From: CG1-02-35-72 sp964564475 | Lineage (GTDB): Bacteria; Bacteroidota; Bacteroidia; Flavobacteriales; Flavobacteriaceae | Reading direction: 5' to 3' | DNA length: 17,457 nt | NCBI GenBank assembly: GCA_964564475.1 | Contig: CAZMBM010000038.1 | Span: 1-17,457, forward strand | Shown: positions 7,813 through 15,358 of the stretch, one piece after another | Numbering within the stretch: the first letter of the stretch is position 1 | How the letters are laid out: the number at the start of each line of letters is the position of its first letter | Program-made: the position numbers and the translations under genes | Notes under the pieces: generated by a model | Told to the model about the DNA's origin: nothing | Databases searched by the model: none | What the model saw: the letters and a program-made list of their open reading frames with translations, nothing else

Positions 7813-8508
7813 TTATGAAATAAATTCAACCTCAAATAATTCTGCAAAGTGTTTTAAAATTTTCTGTTTAACCTTTTGTAAATCTATGGGTTTGCCCAAT
7901 TCGGCCTGCATAGACGTTACGGCTTTACCGCGGATACCACAGGGGATTATGTTGTCAAAATAACCCAAATCGGTATTGACGTTGAGGGCGAATCCGTGCA
8001 TAGTAACCCAGCGACTGCTGCGTACACCCAAAGCGCAAATTTTACGGGCAAAAGGCGTACCCACATCCAACCAAACACCTGTTTCACCTTCAATTCGTGT
8101 TGCTTTTATACCGTATTCTAACAAAGTCTGTATGATACATTCTTCCAAGTATCGCATGTATTTATGAATATCGGTAAAAAAGTTGTCGAGGTCTAAAATA
8201 GGATAGCCCACAATTTGTCCGGGACCGTGGTAGGTTATATCACCCCCTCGATTTATTTTGTAAAAAGTGGCTCCTTTGGCTTTGAGTTGCTCATCTGTGA
8301 GAAGTAGATTGTTAAAATCACCACTTTTACCCAAAGTATATACATGAGGGTGTTCTACAAATAAAAAATGATTTTTGGTAGGCAGGCTCAATCCGTCGTT
8401 TCTGTTGCGACGTTTAATCTGAACAATAGCGTCAAATAATTCTTCTTGATAGATCCAAGTAGCTTTGTAATCTTTTAAGCCGAGGTCTTGTAGGTGCACG
8501 TGTTGCAT
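7813..8508 (-). CDS. lipB: Octanoyltransferase (lipoate biosynthesis)
   Basis: Transfers octanoyl from acyl carrier protein to the lipoyl domains of 2-oxoacid dehydrogenases and GcvH, the first step of endogenous lipoate synthesis. It is cytoplasmic. The 231 aa show the family motifs in order: RGGDITYHGPGQ at 87-98 (usually RGGQ/RGGL, here Asp at 90), the catalytic Lys156 in ARKICALGVRSSRW, HGFALNVN at 171-178, and the acyl-accepting Cys190 in IIPCGI. The ATG at 8508 shares one base with the stop of upstream yqaE (TAATG), so translation is probably coupled. The 3' end faces rnhB across 51 bp with no clear terminator. Confidence 0.97.
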   Translation of the reverse strand: MQHVHLQDLGLKDYKATWIYQEELFDAIVQIKRRNRNDGLSLPTKNHFLFVEHPHVYTLGKSGDFNNLLLTDEQLKAKGATFYKINRGGDITYHGPGQIVGYPILDLDNFFTDIHKYMRYLEECIIQTLLEYGIKATRIEGETGVWLDVGTPFARKICALGVRSSRWVTMHGFALNVNTDLGYFDNIIPCGIRGKAVTSMQAELGKPIDLQKVKQKILKHFAELFEVEFIS

Positions 8509-8666
8509 TACCTGTCGGGATTATTTAAGATAACCAAAGCAGCTATAACGCCGGGAACCCATCCCGCTAAGGTCAATAAAAAAACGATGATCACAGAACC
8601 ACAACCCTTACCTATAACCGATAAAGGAGGAAAAATAATGGCCAGTATAACACGCCAGATGCTCAT
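8508..8666 (-). CDS. yqaE: YqaE/Pmp3-family small membrane protein
   Basis: A 52-aa protein, MSIWRVILAIIFPPL at the start and AGWVPGVIAALVIL near the end. These are hallmarks of the YqaE/Pmp3 (UPF0057) proteolipid family, whose members have two membrane helices (here about residues 4-20 and 24-47) and are linked to membrane potential and salt or cold stress in other organisms. The GKGCGS turn between the helices is conserved. The TAA stop at 8510-8508 overlaps the lipB ATG by one base. No TAnnTTTG box is visible on this strand between the start and ktrB. The function in this organism is not known; the family assignment is firm. Confidence 0.93.
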   Translation of the reverse strand: MSIWRVILAIIFPPLSVIGKGCGSVIIVFLLTLAGWVPGVIAALVILNNPDR

Positions 8667-8737
8667 CTTAAAATTTTGGTAAAGGTCTTAAAAAAAAGCA
8701 TACTAAAAAAGAGCTAATAAATAGCTAAATTTTATAG

Positions 8738-8745
8738 TATCTTTG
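8738..8745 (+). promoter_or_regulatory. -7 box of the ktrB-ktrA promoter
   Basis: TATCTTTG is a full match to TAnnTTTG. The implied start near 8750 leaves a leader of about 14 nt before the ATG at 8764. It covers the in-frame TTG at 8743, which therefore cannot be the start codon. No convincing -33 TTG is seen. Confidence 0.55.
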
Positions 8746-8763
8746 CTTACTTATCTTTTAAAA

Positions 8764-10056
8764 ATGGCTCATATAAGACAAGCAAAACTCAATCCGTGGC
8801 ACTATTTGTTACTGTCTTTTACCTTTTTAATTATCGTCGGGGCGCTGGTTTTAAGTCTTCCAAATATACGAACGGTTAATCCTTTATCTTTTATTGACGC
8901 TTTATTTACGGCTACAAGCGCTGTTTGTGTCACAGGTTTAATAGTTGTTAAAACAACCGATTTTAGTTTGCTGGGGCAAATAGTTTTATTGATTTTAATG
9001 CAGTTAGGCGCTATAGGTATTATGACTATTACCACCTCGTTAATTCAGCTCATTCGCGGTAATTTAGATTTAGAACAACGCCTGTCTTTTTCGCAATTGC
9101 AAGACAGCATTAATTTAAAGAGTAGTGATGGTGTATTGCAATTTATTTTAAGGATAACTTTTGTGACCGAAATCATAGGTGCGGTTTTAATTGGTTTGGG
9201 TTTTTATTTACAGGGGTTTTCACCAAAACAAGCTATTTATCACGGTATTTTTCAATCGGTTTCAGCTTTTTGTAATGCGGGTTTCTCTTCTTTTGACGAC
9301 AGTTTAATCGGTACACATTGGTTGGTAAAATACACTGTTATGGCCTTGATAATTATTGGCGGTTTGGGATATTTTGTTATTTACGAAGTGTATCACAATC
9401 GTAAATTTAAAAAACGTTTTAGTTTACACACAAAAATTGTGGTTTATACATCTTTATTTTTAGTGCTTGTGGGGGCGTTCTTTATCTTTTTAGTTGAGAC
9501 CGACACCTCTGTAACCGATAGTCTTTTTCAGTCTGTAACCGCTAGAACAGCCGGATTTAACAGTGTAAATTTGGGTAGTTTGCACTTGGTAAGTTTGCTT
9601 GTATTAACTCTTTTGATGTTTGTAGGCGCTTCACCGGGTTCTACAGGAGGCGGTATAAAAACCACTACTTTTTTTATAGTCAATTATTCTATTTTTAAAG
9701 TATTACGCGGCGAAACATCTATTAATATTTTTAACAGACACATAACACATAAAATTATTTTGAGAGCTTTGGCCTTGGTAGTGGTTTATTTTATGGCCAT
9801 TATTTTGGCATCGGTTTTACTGCTTCTAAAATACCCTTTTAACTTTTTTGATACTTTTTTCGAAGTTATTTCGGCATTGGGAACAGTGGGGCTCAGCCTA
9901 GGTATTACGGCTCAGTTAGGAATGTATGGAAAAATAATCATAATTTTGTGTATGTTTTTAGGACGTATAGGGCCGGCTACCTTAGCCATGATTACCCTGC
10001 GTAAACAAAAAGAAATAAAAATTAAATACCCCGAAGACAGGGTTGTATTAGGATAA
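8764..10056 (+). CDS. ktrB: Potassium uptake pore subunit, KtrB/TrkH family
   Basis: Inner-membrane pore for K+ uptake (probably Na+- or H+-linked). The 430 aa hold four repeats of membrane helix, P-loop, membrane helix. Selectivity-filter glycines are visible in each loop: SAVCVTGL (52-59), SAFCNAGF (167-174), TARTAGF (259-265) and SALGTVGLS (360-368). The gating intramembrane loop is GASPGSTGGGIKTTT (288-302). The short length and tail YPEDRVVLG point to KtrB rather than the longer TrkH. The ATG at 8764 is chosen because the TTG 21 bp upstream lies inside the promoter box. The regulatory partner ktrA follows after 4 bp. Confidence 0.95.
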   Translation: MAHIRQAKLNPWHYLLLSFTFLIIVGALVLSLPNIRTVNPLSFIDALFTATSAVCVTGLIVVKTTDFSLLGQIVLLILMQLGAIGIMTITTSLIQLIRGNLDLEQRLSFSQLQDSINLKSSDGVLQFILRITFVTEIIGAVLIGLGFYLQGFSPKQAIYHGIFQSVSAFCNAGFSSFDDSLIGTHWLVKYTVMALIIIGGLGYFVIYEVYHNRKFKKRFSLHTKIVVYTSLFLVLVGAFFIFLVETDTSVTDSLFQSVTARTAGFNSVNLGSLHLVSLLVLTLLMFVGASPGSTGGGIKTTTFFIVNYSIFKVLRGETSINIFNRHITHKIILRALALVVVYFMAIILASVLLLLKYPFNFFDTFFEVISALGTVGLSLGITAQLGMYGKIIIILCMFLGRIGPATLAMITLRKQKEIKIKYPEDRVVLG

Positions 10057-10060
10057 AATT

Positions 10061-10708
10061 ATGGCAAAAGATATTTTAGTAATCGGTTTAGGTACTTTTG
10101 GGTATGCGCTGGCAACCAAATTGTATGCCAACGGTAATAAAGTCATGGCCGTTGATAAAGACGAACATCTGGTCAATCAAATTAAAGATGATGTTACCGT
10201 AGCCCTTACAGCCGATGTGACAGATGTAGAAGTATTAGAACGTATTGACGCTCAAAAATTCGATTACATTGTTTTAGGAACCAGTAGCAGTTTAGAAACG
10301 GCCGTACTTACTTTGACACATTTACAAAAGCTTCACGTTAAAAATATTATAGCCAAAGCCAATACATTGCTTCAAAAAGAAGTCTTGATTAAATTGGGCG
10401 CCCACGAGGTTGTTTTAGCCGAATATGAAATGGCACAACGTTTGGCTAATCGTATTACACATCCAAATATTAAAGAAATATTTACGCTAGATGCCGATAT
10501 TTCTTTAGTGAGTGTAAAAGTCCCCAAGCGTATGGCGGGTAAACCTCTAAAAGAACTCGATTTGCGTAACAAACACAAAATATCGGTTTTTATTCGCAAA
10601 GTGGGCGGTAAATCAGAAATCATCAGTAATCCAAATATAAAGTTTGACGAAGGTGACGAACTTTTTGTTGCCGGTGAAGAAGCCGATATATTTAAAATAT
10701 TTGGATAA
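10061..10708 (+). CDS. ktrA: Potassium channel regulatory subunit KtrA (RCK/TrkA-N)
   Basis: Cytoplasmic ring-forming subunit that gates KtrB in response to nucleotides. 215 aa. The Rossmann RCK_N domain (1-125) has GLGTFG at 9-14, and an acidic D32 at the end of strand 2 (MAVDKDEH) for the nucleotide ribose. The C-terminal RCK_C domain (about 140-215) starts near ADISLVSVKVP and ends DELFVAGEEADIFKIFG. It starts 4 bp after the ktrB stop, so the two form one operon and one transporter. Confidence 0.95.
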   Translation: MAKDILVIGLGTFGYALATKLYANGNKVMAVDKDEHLVNQIKDDVTVALTADVTDVEVLERIDAQKFDYIVLGTSSSLETAVLTLTHLQKLHVKNIIAKANTLLQKEVLIKLGAHEVVLAEYEMAQRLANRITHPNIKEIFTLDADISLVSVKVPKRMAGKPLKELDLRNKHKISVFIRKVGGKSEIISNPNIKFDEGDELFVAGEEADIFKIFG

Positions 10709-10723
10709 AAAAGCGCCCAAAAT

Positions 10724-10743
10724 TAGTTTATAAACTATCTTTG
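10724..10743 (+). promoter_or_regulatory. lysS -7 promoter box abutting a 14-bp perfect palindrome
   Basis: TATCTTTG at 10736-10743 matches TAnnTTTG, giving a leader of about 20 nt before the lysS ATG at 10767. Immediately upstream, and sharing its TA, is the perfect palindrome TAGTTTATAAACTA (10724-10737). No TTG sits at the usual -33 spacing. The promoter box is likely; an operator role for the palindrome is inference. Confidence 0.55.
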
Positions 10744-10766
10744 CCGGCCATAAACGAGTATTAATT

Positions 10767-12461
10767 ATGCAGTTATCTGAACAGGAAATAGTAAGAAGAG
10801 AATCTTTAAAGCGCTTGAGAGAGTTGGGTATTAACCCCTATCCTGCCGCACAGTTTAAAACCACCCATCATGTTAAAGAATTGCTAGATAATTTCGAAGT
10901 ATTAGAAGGGCAAGAAGTGGTTGTAGCCGGCCGTATGATGAGCCGTCGTATTATGGGAAAAGCGTCATTTACAGCTGTGAAAGATGCTACGGGTAGCATG
11001 CAAATTTATGTCAATCGTGACGAAATTGCCCCCGACGACAATAAAACAGCCTATAATGAGGTTTTTAAAAAATTGCTTGATATAGGCGATATTATCGGTG
11101 TTAGAGGTGAACTCTTTAAAACCAAAGTGGGTGAGAAATCCATAAAGGCCAAAGAAATAACAGTACTGTCAAAATCGTTACGTCCCATTCCTATCGTTAA
11201 AAAAGATGCCGAAGGAAATATTCACGATGCTTTTAGCGACCCCGAAATGCGTTACCGCCAACGTTATGTCGATTTAATTGTAAACGATTACGTAAAAGAC
11301 ACTTTTATAAAACGCACTAAAATAACCAATGCTATTCGCCAATTTTTTAACGAACGGGGCTATTTAGAAGTCGAAACACCTATTCTGCAACCCATACCGG
11401 GGGGTGCAGCGGCACGGCCGTTTATCACGCATCACAATGCTTTGAATATGCCTTTGTATTTGCGTATAGCCAATGAGTTGTACTTAAAACGCCTTATTGT
11501 GGGTGGTTTTGATGCGGTGTACGAATTCTCTAAAGATTTTAGAAATGAAGGAATGGATCGTACGCACAATCCCGAATTTACAGTAATGGAACTTTATGTG
11601 GCCTACAAAGATTACAACTGGATGATGGGTATGACCGAACAATTGCTAGAAAAAGTAGCTGTTGAGTCCAACGGTAGTACAAAAGTAACTGTTGGCGATA
11701 CTGTTATCGATTTTAAAGCCCCTTACCCACGTGTACCCATTTTAGAAGCCATTAAAATTCACACCGGTTTCGACGTGGCCGGCATGGATGAAACAGCTTT
11801 ACGCGATGTGTGTAAAAAAGTGGGTATAGAAGCAGATGATACGATGGGCGTTGGAAAATTGATTGACGAATTATTCGGTTCAACCTGCGAGGCACATTAT
11901 ATCCAACCAACATTTATTACCGATTATCCCAAAGAAATGAGCCCGTTAACCAAAGAACACCGTACTAATCCGGCTTTAACCGAGCGTTTTGAGCTGATGG
12001 TAAACGGCAAAGAACTGGCCAACGCCTATTCTGAGTTAAATGACCCCATAGACCAACGTGCCCGTTTTGAAGACCAGTTAAAGTTGTCTGAAAAAGGCGA
12101 TGACGAAGCCATGTTTATAGACCAAGACTTTTTACGCGCGCTTGAATACGGTATGCCACCCACTTCGGGCATAGGTATTGGTATAGACCGTTTGGTTATG
12201 CTGATGACCAACAACGCGTCAATTCAAGAAGTCCTCTTTTTCCCGCAAATGAAACCCGAAGTAAAAGCCGTTGCCATGACCGATGACGAAAAAGCGGTAT
12301 TCGCTATTTTAAAAGAAAACTCACCGATTGTCTTAAACGATTTGAAAACCCAATCGGGTCTAAGTAATAAAAAGTGGGATAAAACCATTAAAGCCCTTAC
12401 TAAAAATAACTTAGCCAAAGTCAATAAGACAGATAAAGGATTGTTTGTCGCATTGGTATAA
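10767..12461 (+). CDS. lysS: Lysyl-tRNA synthetase, class II, with C-terminal extension
   Basis: Charges tRNA-Lys with lysine in the cytoplasm. 564 aa. The anticodon-binding OB fold lies at about 50-140 (VVVAGRMMSRRIMGKASF). The class II core has motif 1 (FFNERGYLEVETPILQP, about 193-209), motif 2 (FRNEGMDRTHNPEFT, 258-272, Arg259) and motif 3 (GIGIGIDRLVML, 468-479, Arg475). The normal enzyme ends near FFPQMKP (497). Here a further 67 residues follow with a winged-helix look (EKAVFAILKENSPIVLNDLKTQ...GLSNKKWDKTIKALTKN). Longer LysS proteins of this kind are, to my knowledge, common in Bacteroidota, so this is probably lineage-typical. It has its own -7 box, 58 bp after ktrA. Confidence 0.97.
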   Translation: MQLSEQEIVRRESLKRLRELGINPYPAAQFKTTHHVKELLDNFEVLEGQEVVVAGRMMSRRIMGKASFTAVKDATGSMQIYVNRDEIAPDDNKTAYNEVFKKLLDIGDIIGVRGELFKTKVGEKSIKAKEITVLSKSLRPIPIVKKDAEGNIHDAFSDPEMRYRQRYVDLIVNDYVKDTFIKRTKITNAIRQFFNERGYLEVETPILQPIPGGAAARPFITHHNALNMPLYLRIANELYLKRLIVGGFDAVYEFSKDFRNEGMDRTHNPEFTVMELYVAYKDYNWMMGMTEQLLEKVAVESNGSTKVTVGDTVIDFKAPYPRVPILEAIKIHTGFDVAGMDETALRDVCKKVGIEADDTMGVGKLIDELFGSTCEAHYIQPTFITDYPKEMSPLTKEHRTNPALTERFELMVNGKELANAYSELNDPIDQRARFEDQLKLSEKGDDEAMFIDQDFLRALEYGMPPTSGIGIGIDRLVMLMTNNASIQEVLFFPQMKPEVKAVAMTDDEKAVFAILKENSPIVLNDLKTQSGLSNKKWDKTIKALTKNNLAKVNKTDKGLFVALV

Positions 12462-12729
12462 GATGTTTTTGCGATTCCGTCTCAAAAGTGGCAATTTCTT
12501 TAGCTTAATATGCTTTGCTTTTATAAGATAAACACAGTGCCGTATTAATGACGTTTTGATATGACGTCATTGCAAAAGAGATTTGTAAAACCCTTTGTGG
12601 CATCTCATAAAGGTTAGTCAAAATTTATAGATAACAACAGCCTGCTTTTATAACTGTTTAATACGGGTTATTTTATTAAGAGATGTTTTAATTATAATTA
12701 ATAGGATTATGTATATTTGAGACAGAATT
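12462..12729. repeat. Repeat-rich spacer before the subtilase gene
   Basis: 268 bp without a gene. Visible structure: a hairpin AATGACGT/ACGTCATT (12547-12554 and 12564-12571, 9-nt loop) whose right side is the palindrome ATGACGTCAT; an 11-bp direct repeat TGCTTTTATAA at 12516-12526 and 12643-12653; and a 9-bp inverted pair CCGTATTAA (12540-12548) and TTAATACGG (12658-12666). The hairpin lacks a following T-run, so it is not a standard terminator. No transposase or target-site duplication is recognised. Confidence 0.45.
12712..12719 (+). promoter_or_regulatory. -7 box of the subtilase promoter
   Basis: TATATTTG is a full TAnnTTTG match, 10 bp before the ATG at 12730, so the implied leader is only a few bases. 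No TTG is seen at the usual -33 spacing, so support is partial. Confidence 0.45.
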
Positions 12730-14334
12730 ATGAAAAATAAAATACTTTATTTTTTTCTATTCACGGTATCGCTGACATTTTCGCAGACAGAAGCCGCTTG
12801 GGTATATTTTACCGATAAACCTAATCAGGCTACGTATTTATCCAACCCATTGACAATGCTTACACAGCGCTCACTAGACAGACGTACCGTGCAAGGTATT
12901 GCCTTAGATACTAAAGATGTACCCATTAGTTTATCGTATATAAGTCAGATAGAAGCGGCTACGGGTATAACTGTAAAAGCCAAATCAAAGTGGTTAAATG
13001 CTGTTTATGTATTGGGTTTAGAAACCGAAATTAGGGCTCTTAAAACCAATTTTACTTTTGTGAGCACTATTGATTTTGCCAATAAAAATATTGCCCTCAA
13101 ACAAAGTACAACTAATGTCAAAAAACAATCAAAATTTGAATCTGCTACAGCCAATTTTAATTACGGTGGTTCGGCGACTCAAATTACAATGCTCAAAGGC
13201 GATTATTTACATCAGCAAAATTATACGGGAACAGGTATGTATATCGCGGTATTAGATGCCGGTTTCCCCGATGTTAATACTTTTAGCGCCTTTCAGCGAT
13301 TGCGTACTAACAATCAAATTTTGGGAGGTTATGATTTTGTCAATCGCAATACTAATTTTTACACAGGCAATTGGCATGGGACAGCTGTTTTGTCAACAAT
13401 GGCAGGTTTTGTAAGTGATAGTTTAGTGGGTACGGCTCCCGATGCATACTATTACTTATTCATAACAGAAGATGTCAATAGCGAAACACCTCTTGAAGAA
13501 AGCCTGTGGGTGGAAGCTACCGAACGTGCCGACAGTTTGGGTGTTGATATTATAAATACTTCTCTAGGCTATACTACTTTTGATAATCCAAATTACGATT
13601 ATACTTATGCCGATATGAACGGCAGTACTACTTTTATAAGTAGGGGAGCAGAAATAGCCTTTTCACGGGGTATGATTTTGGTTAATGCCGCGGGTAACGA
13701 AGGTACAAGTTCTTGGCATTATGTTGTTGCCCCTGCCGATGCGCCATCTGTATTGAGTGTTGGGGCTGTAGATGCTGCGCAAAATGTGGCGAGTTTTACG
13801 TCATTTGGACCTACATCAGACGGGCGTATAAAACCAGATGTATCGGCAATGGGTGTGGCTTCGGTTCTGGTTAATAATTTAGGAAACGTGGCTACGGCAA
13901 ACGGCACTTCTTTTGCTTCGCCTATCACTTCGGGTTTGGTAGCGTGTTTGTGGCAGGCACATCCTAATGCGACCAATACACAAATAACACAAGCTATTAA
14001 AAATACGGGTAGCCTGTTAGCATCACCCGATGTGCAATTAGGGTTTGGTATTCCCAATTTTCAAACGGCTTTTACAACTTTAGATGTGGCTGATGAATAC
14101 GATATACAAAAAACGGCTATTTACCCCAATCCTGTAAAAACGGAATTGTATATCAATACGTTTGGGTTTGAATATGTCAACATAAAGATATTTGATGTGA
14201 TCGGCCATTTGGTCTTTCAAAAAAAAGGCGTAACGACGCAAAGTATCAACCTTTCTTCTTTGAAAAAAGGCGTTTATGTTTTAGCTTTACAATCGGCCAA
14301 ACAACAAAAGACCTTTAAACTTATAAAAGAATAA
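12730..14334 (+). CDS. Secreted subtilisin-like (S8) protease with T9SS sorting domain
   Basis: Extracellular or cell-surface serine protease. 534 aa. A signal peptide covers about 1-18 (KILYFFLFTVSLTFS, cut before Q19). A pro-region of about 20-150 follows; its WLNAVYVLGLETEIRAL segment resembles an inhibitor-type prodomain. The S8 catalytic domain (about 155-450) shows the triad D176 (AVLDAGFPDV), H216 (WHGTAVLSTMAG) and S394 (NGTSFASPITSG), with the oxyanion Asn323 (NAAGNEG). The C-terminus (about 461-534) is a type A T9SS sorting domain: IYPNPVKTELYI, then KGVYVLAL, ending TFKLIKE. It would be exported by Sec, then carried across the outer membrane by the type IX system. The next gene begins one base after its stop. 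Confidence 0.94.
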   Translation: MKNKILYFFLFTVSLTFSQTEAAWVYFTDKPNQATYLSNPLTMLTQRSLDRRTVQGIALDTKDVPISLSYISQIEAATGITVKAKSKWLNAVYVLGLETEIRALKTNFTFVSTIDFANKNIALKQSTTNVKKQSKFESATANFNYGGSATQITMLKGDYLHQQNYTGTGMYIAVLDAGFPDVNTFSAFQRLRTNNQILGGYDFVNRNTNFYTGNWHGTAVLSTMAGFVSDSLVGTAPDAYYYLFITEDVNSETPLEESLWVEATERADSLGVDIINTSLGYTTFDNPNYDYTYADMNGSTTFISRGAEIAFSRGMILVNAAGNEGTSSWHYVVAPADAPSVLSVGAVDAAQNVASFTSFGPTSDGRIKPDVSAMGVASVLVNNLGNVATANGTSFASPITSGLVACLWQAHPNATNTQITQAIKNTGSLLASPDVQLGFGIPNFQTAFTTLDVADEYDIQKTAIYPNPVKTELYINTFGFEYVNIKIFDVIGHLVFQKKGVTTQSINLSSLKKGVYVLALQSAKQQKTFKLIKE

Positions 14335-14335
14335 A

Positions 14336-15280
14336 ATGCCCAATATTATAAAAGAGCTTTTTAAAATAAAATACCCTGTTATTCAGGCGGGAATGGTTTG
14401 GGTAAGCGGTTATAAATTGGCCGCGGCGGTAAGTAATGCCGGCGGTTTGGGGCTCATTGGTGCCGGCTCTATGTACCCTGAAGTTTTACGAGAGCATATT
14501 CAAAAATGTAAACGTACCACCCACAAACCTTTTGGTGTAAATGTGCCGTTATTTTATCCCGATTTAGAAAAGATTGTTAAAATAATAATAGAAGAGGGTG
14601 TTAAAATAGTATTCACTTCGGCAGGCAATCCCAAATTATTGACCAAACATTTTCAAGATAACGGTATTATTGTGACTCATGTTGTGAGTAGTGTAAAATT
14701 TGCTTTAAAATCGCAAGAGGCAGGGGTAGATGCTATTGTGGCCGAAGGCTTTGAAGCGGGCGGCCATAACGGTCGTGAAGAAACCACAACGTTTACACTA
14801 ATTCCTATGGTTAAAGAACAAATAAAAGTACCCTTAATTGCCGCAGGGGGTATTGCAACAGGTCGTGGCATGTTGGCGGCTATGGTGCTTGGTGCAGATG
14901 GTGTACAAATAGGTAGTCGGTTTGTGGCTAGTGTAGAATCGTCGGCACACAAAAATTTTAAAGAGGCTGTGTTAAATACACCCGATGGTGGTACCGAATT
15001 AACTTTAAAAGAATTGATGCCGGTTCGTTTGATAAAAAACAAATTCTACGATCAAGTTCAGGAGCTATACCGTCAAAAAGCCTCAAAAGAAGCCCTACAA
15101 AACCTGTTGGGTCGTGCCCGCGCCAAACAGGGTATTTTTGAAGGCGATTTAGAAGAAGGCGAACTAGAAATAGGGCAGGTTGCCGGCTTAATCCATAAAA
15201 TTATGCCTGCGGGTGATATTGTTCAAGAGATTATGAATGATTTTTTAGAAGCCAAATCAAACCTGCTTAAAGACTTCTAA
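14336..15280 (+). CDS. Nitronate monooxygenase / FabK-like FMN oxidoreductase
   Basis: Cytoplasmic FMN-dependent TIM-barrel enzyme of the 2-nitropropane dioxygenase family (314 aa). Visible motifs are YPVIQAGMVWVSG (13-25), SNAGGLGLIG (33-42), EGFEAGGHNG (137-146) with the likely catalytic His144, and the phosphate-binding AAGGIATGRG (169-178) followed by GADGVQIGSRF (186-196). The family includes nitronate monooxygenases, which oxidise alkyl nitronates, and FabK-type enoyl-ACP reductases of fatty-acid synthesis. Both share these motifs, so I do not assign a symbol. The ATG is one base after the subtilase stop, implying co-transcription and coupled translation even though the products act in different compartments. 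Confidence 0.85.
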   Translation: MPNIIKELFKIKYPVIQAGMVWVSGYKLAAAVSNAGGLGLIGAGSMYPEVLREHIQKCKRTTHKPFGVNVPLFYPDLEKIVKIIIEEGVKIVFTSAGNPKLLTKHFQDNGIIVTHVVSSVKFALKSQEAGVDAIVAEGFEAGGHNGREETTTFTLIPMVKEQIKVPLIAAGGIATGRGMLAAMVLGADGVQIGSRFVASVESSAHKNFKEAVLNTPDGGTELTLKELMPVRLIKNKFYDQVQELYRQKASKEALQNLLGRARAKQGIFEGDLEEGELEIGQVAGLIHKIMPAGDIVQEIMNDFLEAKSNLLKDF

Positions 15281-15316
15281 AATACGCTATTAAACGTATT
15301 GCTAATTTCTTTTTTA
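15281..15316 (+). terminator. Weak hairpin after the flavoenzyme gene
   Basis: AATACG (15281-15286) pairs with CGTATT (15295-15300) around an 8-nt loop; a T-rich stretch follows a few bases later. With only 6 bp of AT-leaning stem, it may be a weak terminator or attenuator and not a full stop. Confidence 0.25.
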
Positions 15317-15358
15317 TTGACGTATTTTGAAAAGTTAACCTTATTAAAATATGAAATT

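Noticed and set aside
8494..8682. 62-codon plus-strand frame between lipB and ktrB
   Set aside because: The opposite strand encodes a full YqaE/Pmp3 protein over the same bases, which explains the open frame.
12547..12571. Hairpin AATGACGT/ACGTCATT as the lysS terminator
   Set aside because: It lies 86 bp after the stop and no T-run follows on either strand; kept only as a repeat.
13719..14057. 112-codon open frame antisense to the subtilase
   Set aside because: It lies wholly within the catalytic domain coding region and its translation shows no domain; a shadow of the real gene, as are the other antisense frames over katG, lysS and the flavoenzyme.
15299..15358. TTG start adding 20 residues to the small exported protein
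   Set aside because: It would place a hydrophobic stretch ahead of a complete signal peptide; the ATG at 15359 gives a normal export signal.
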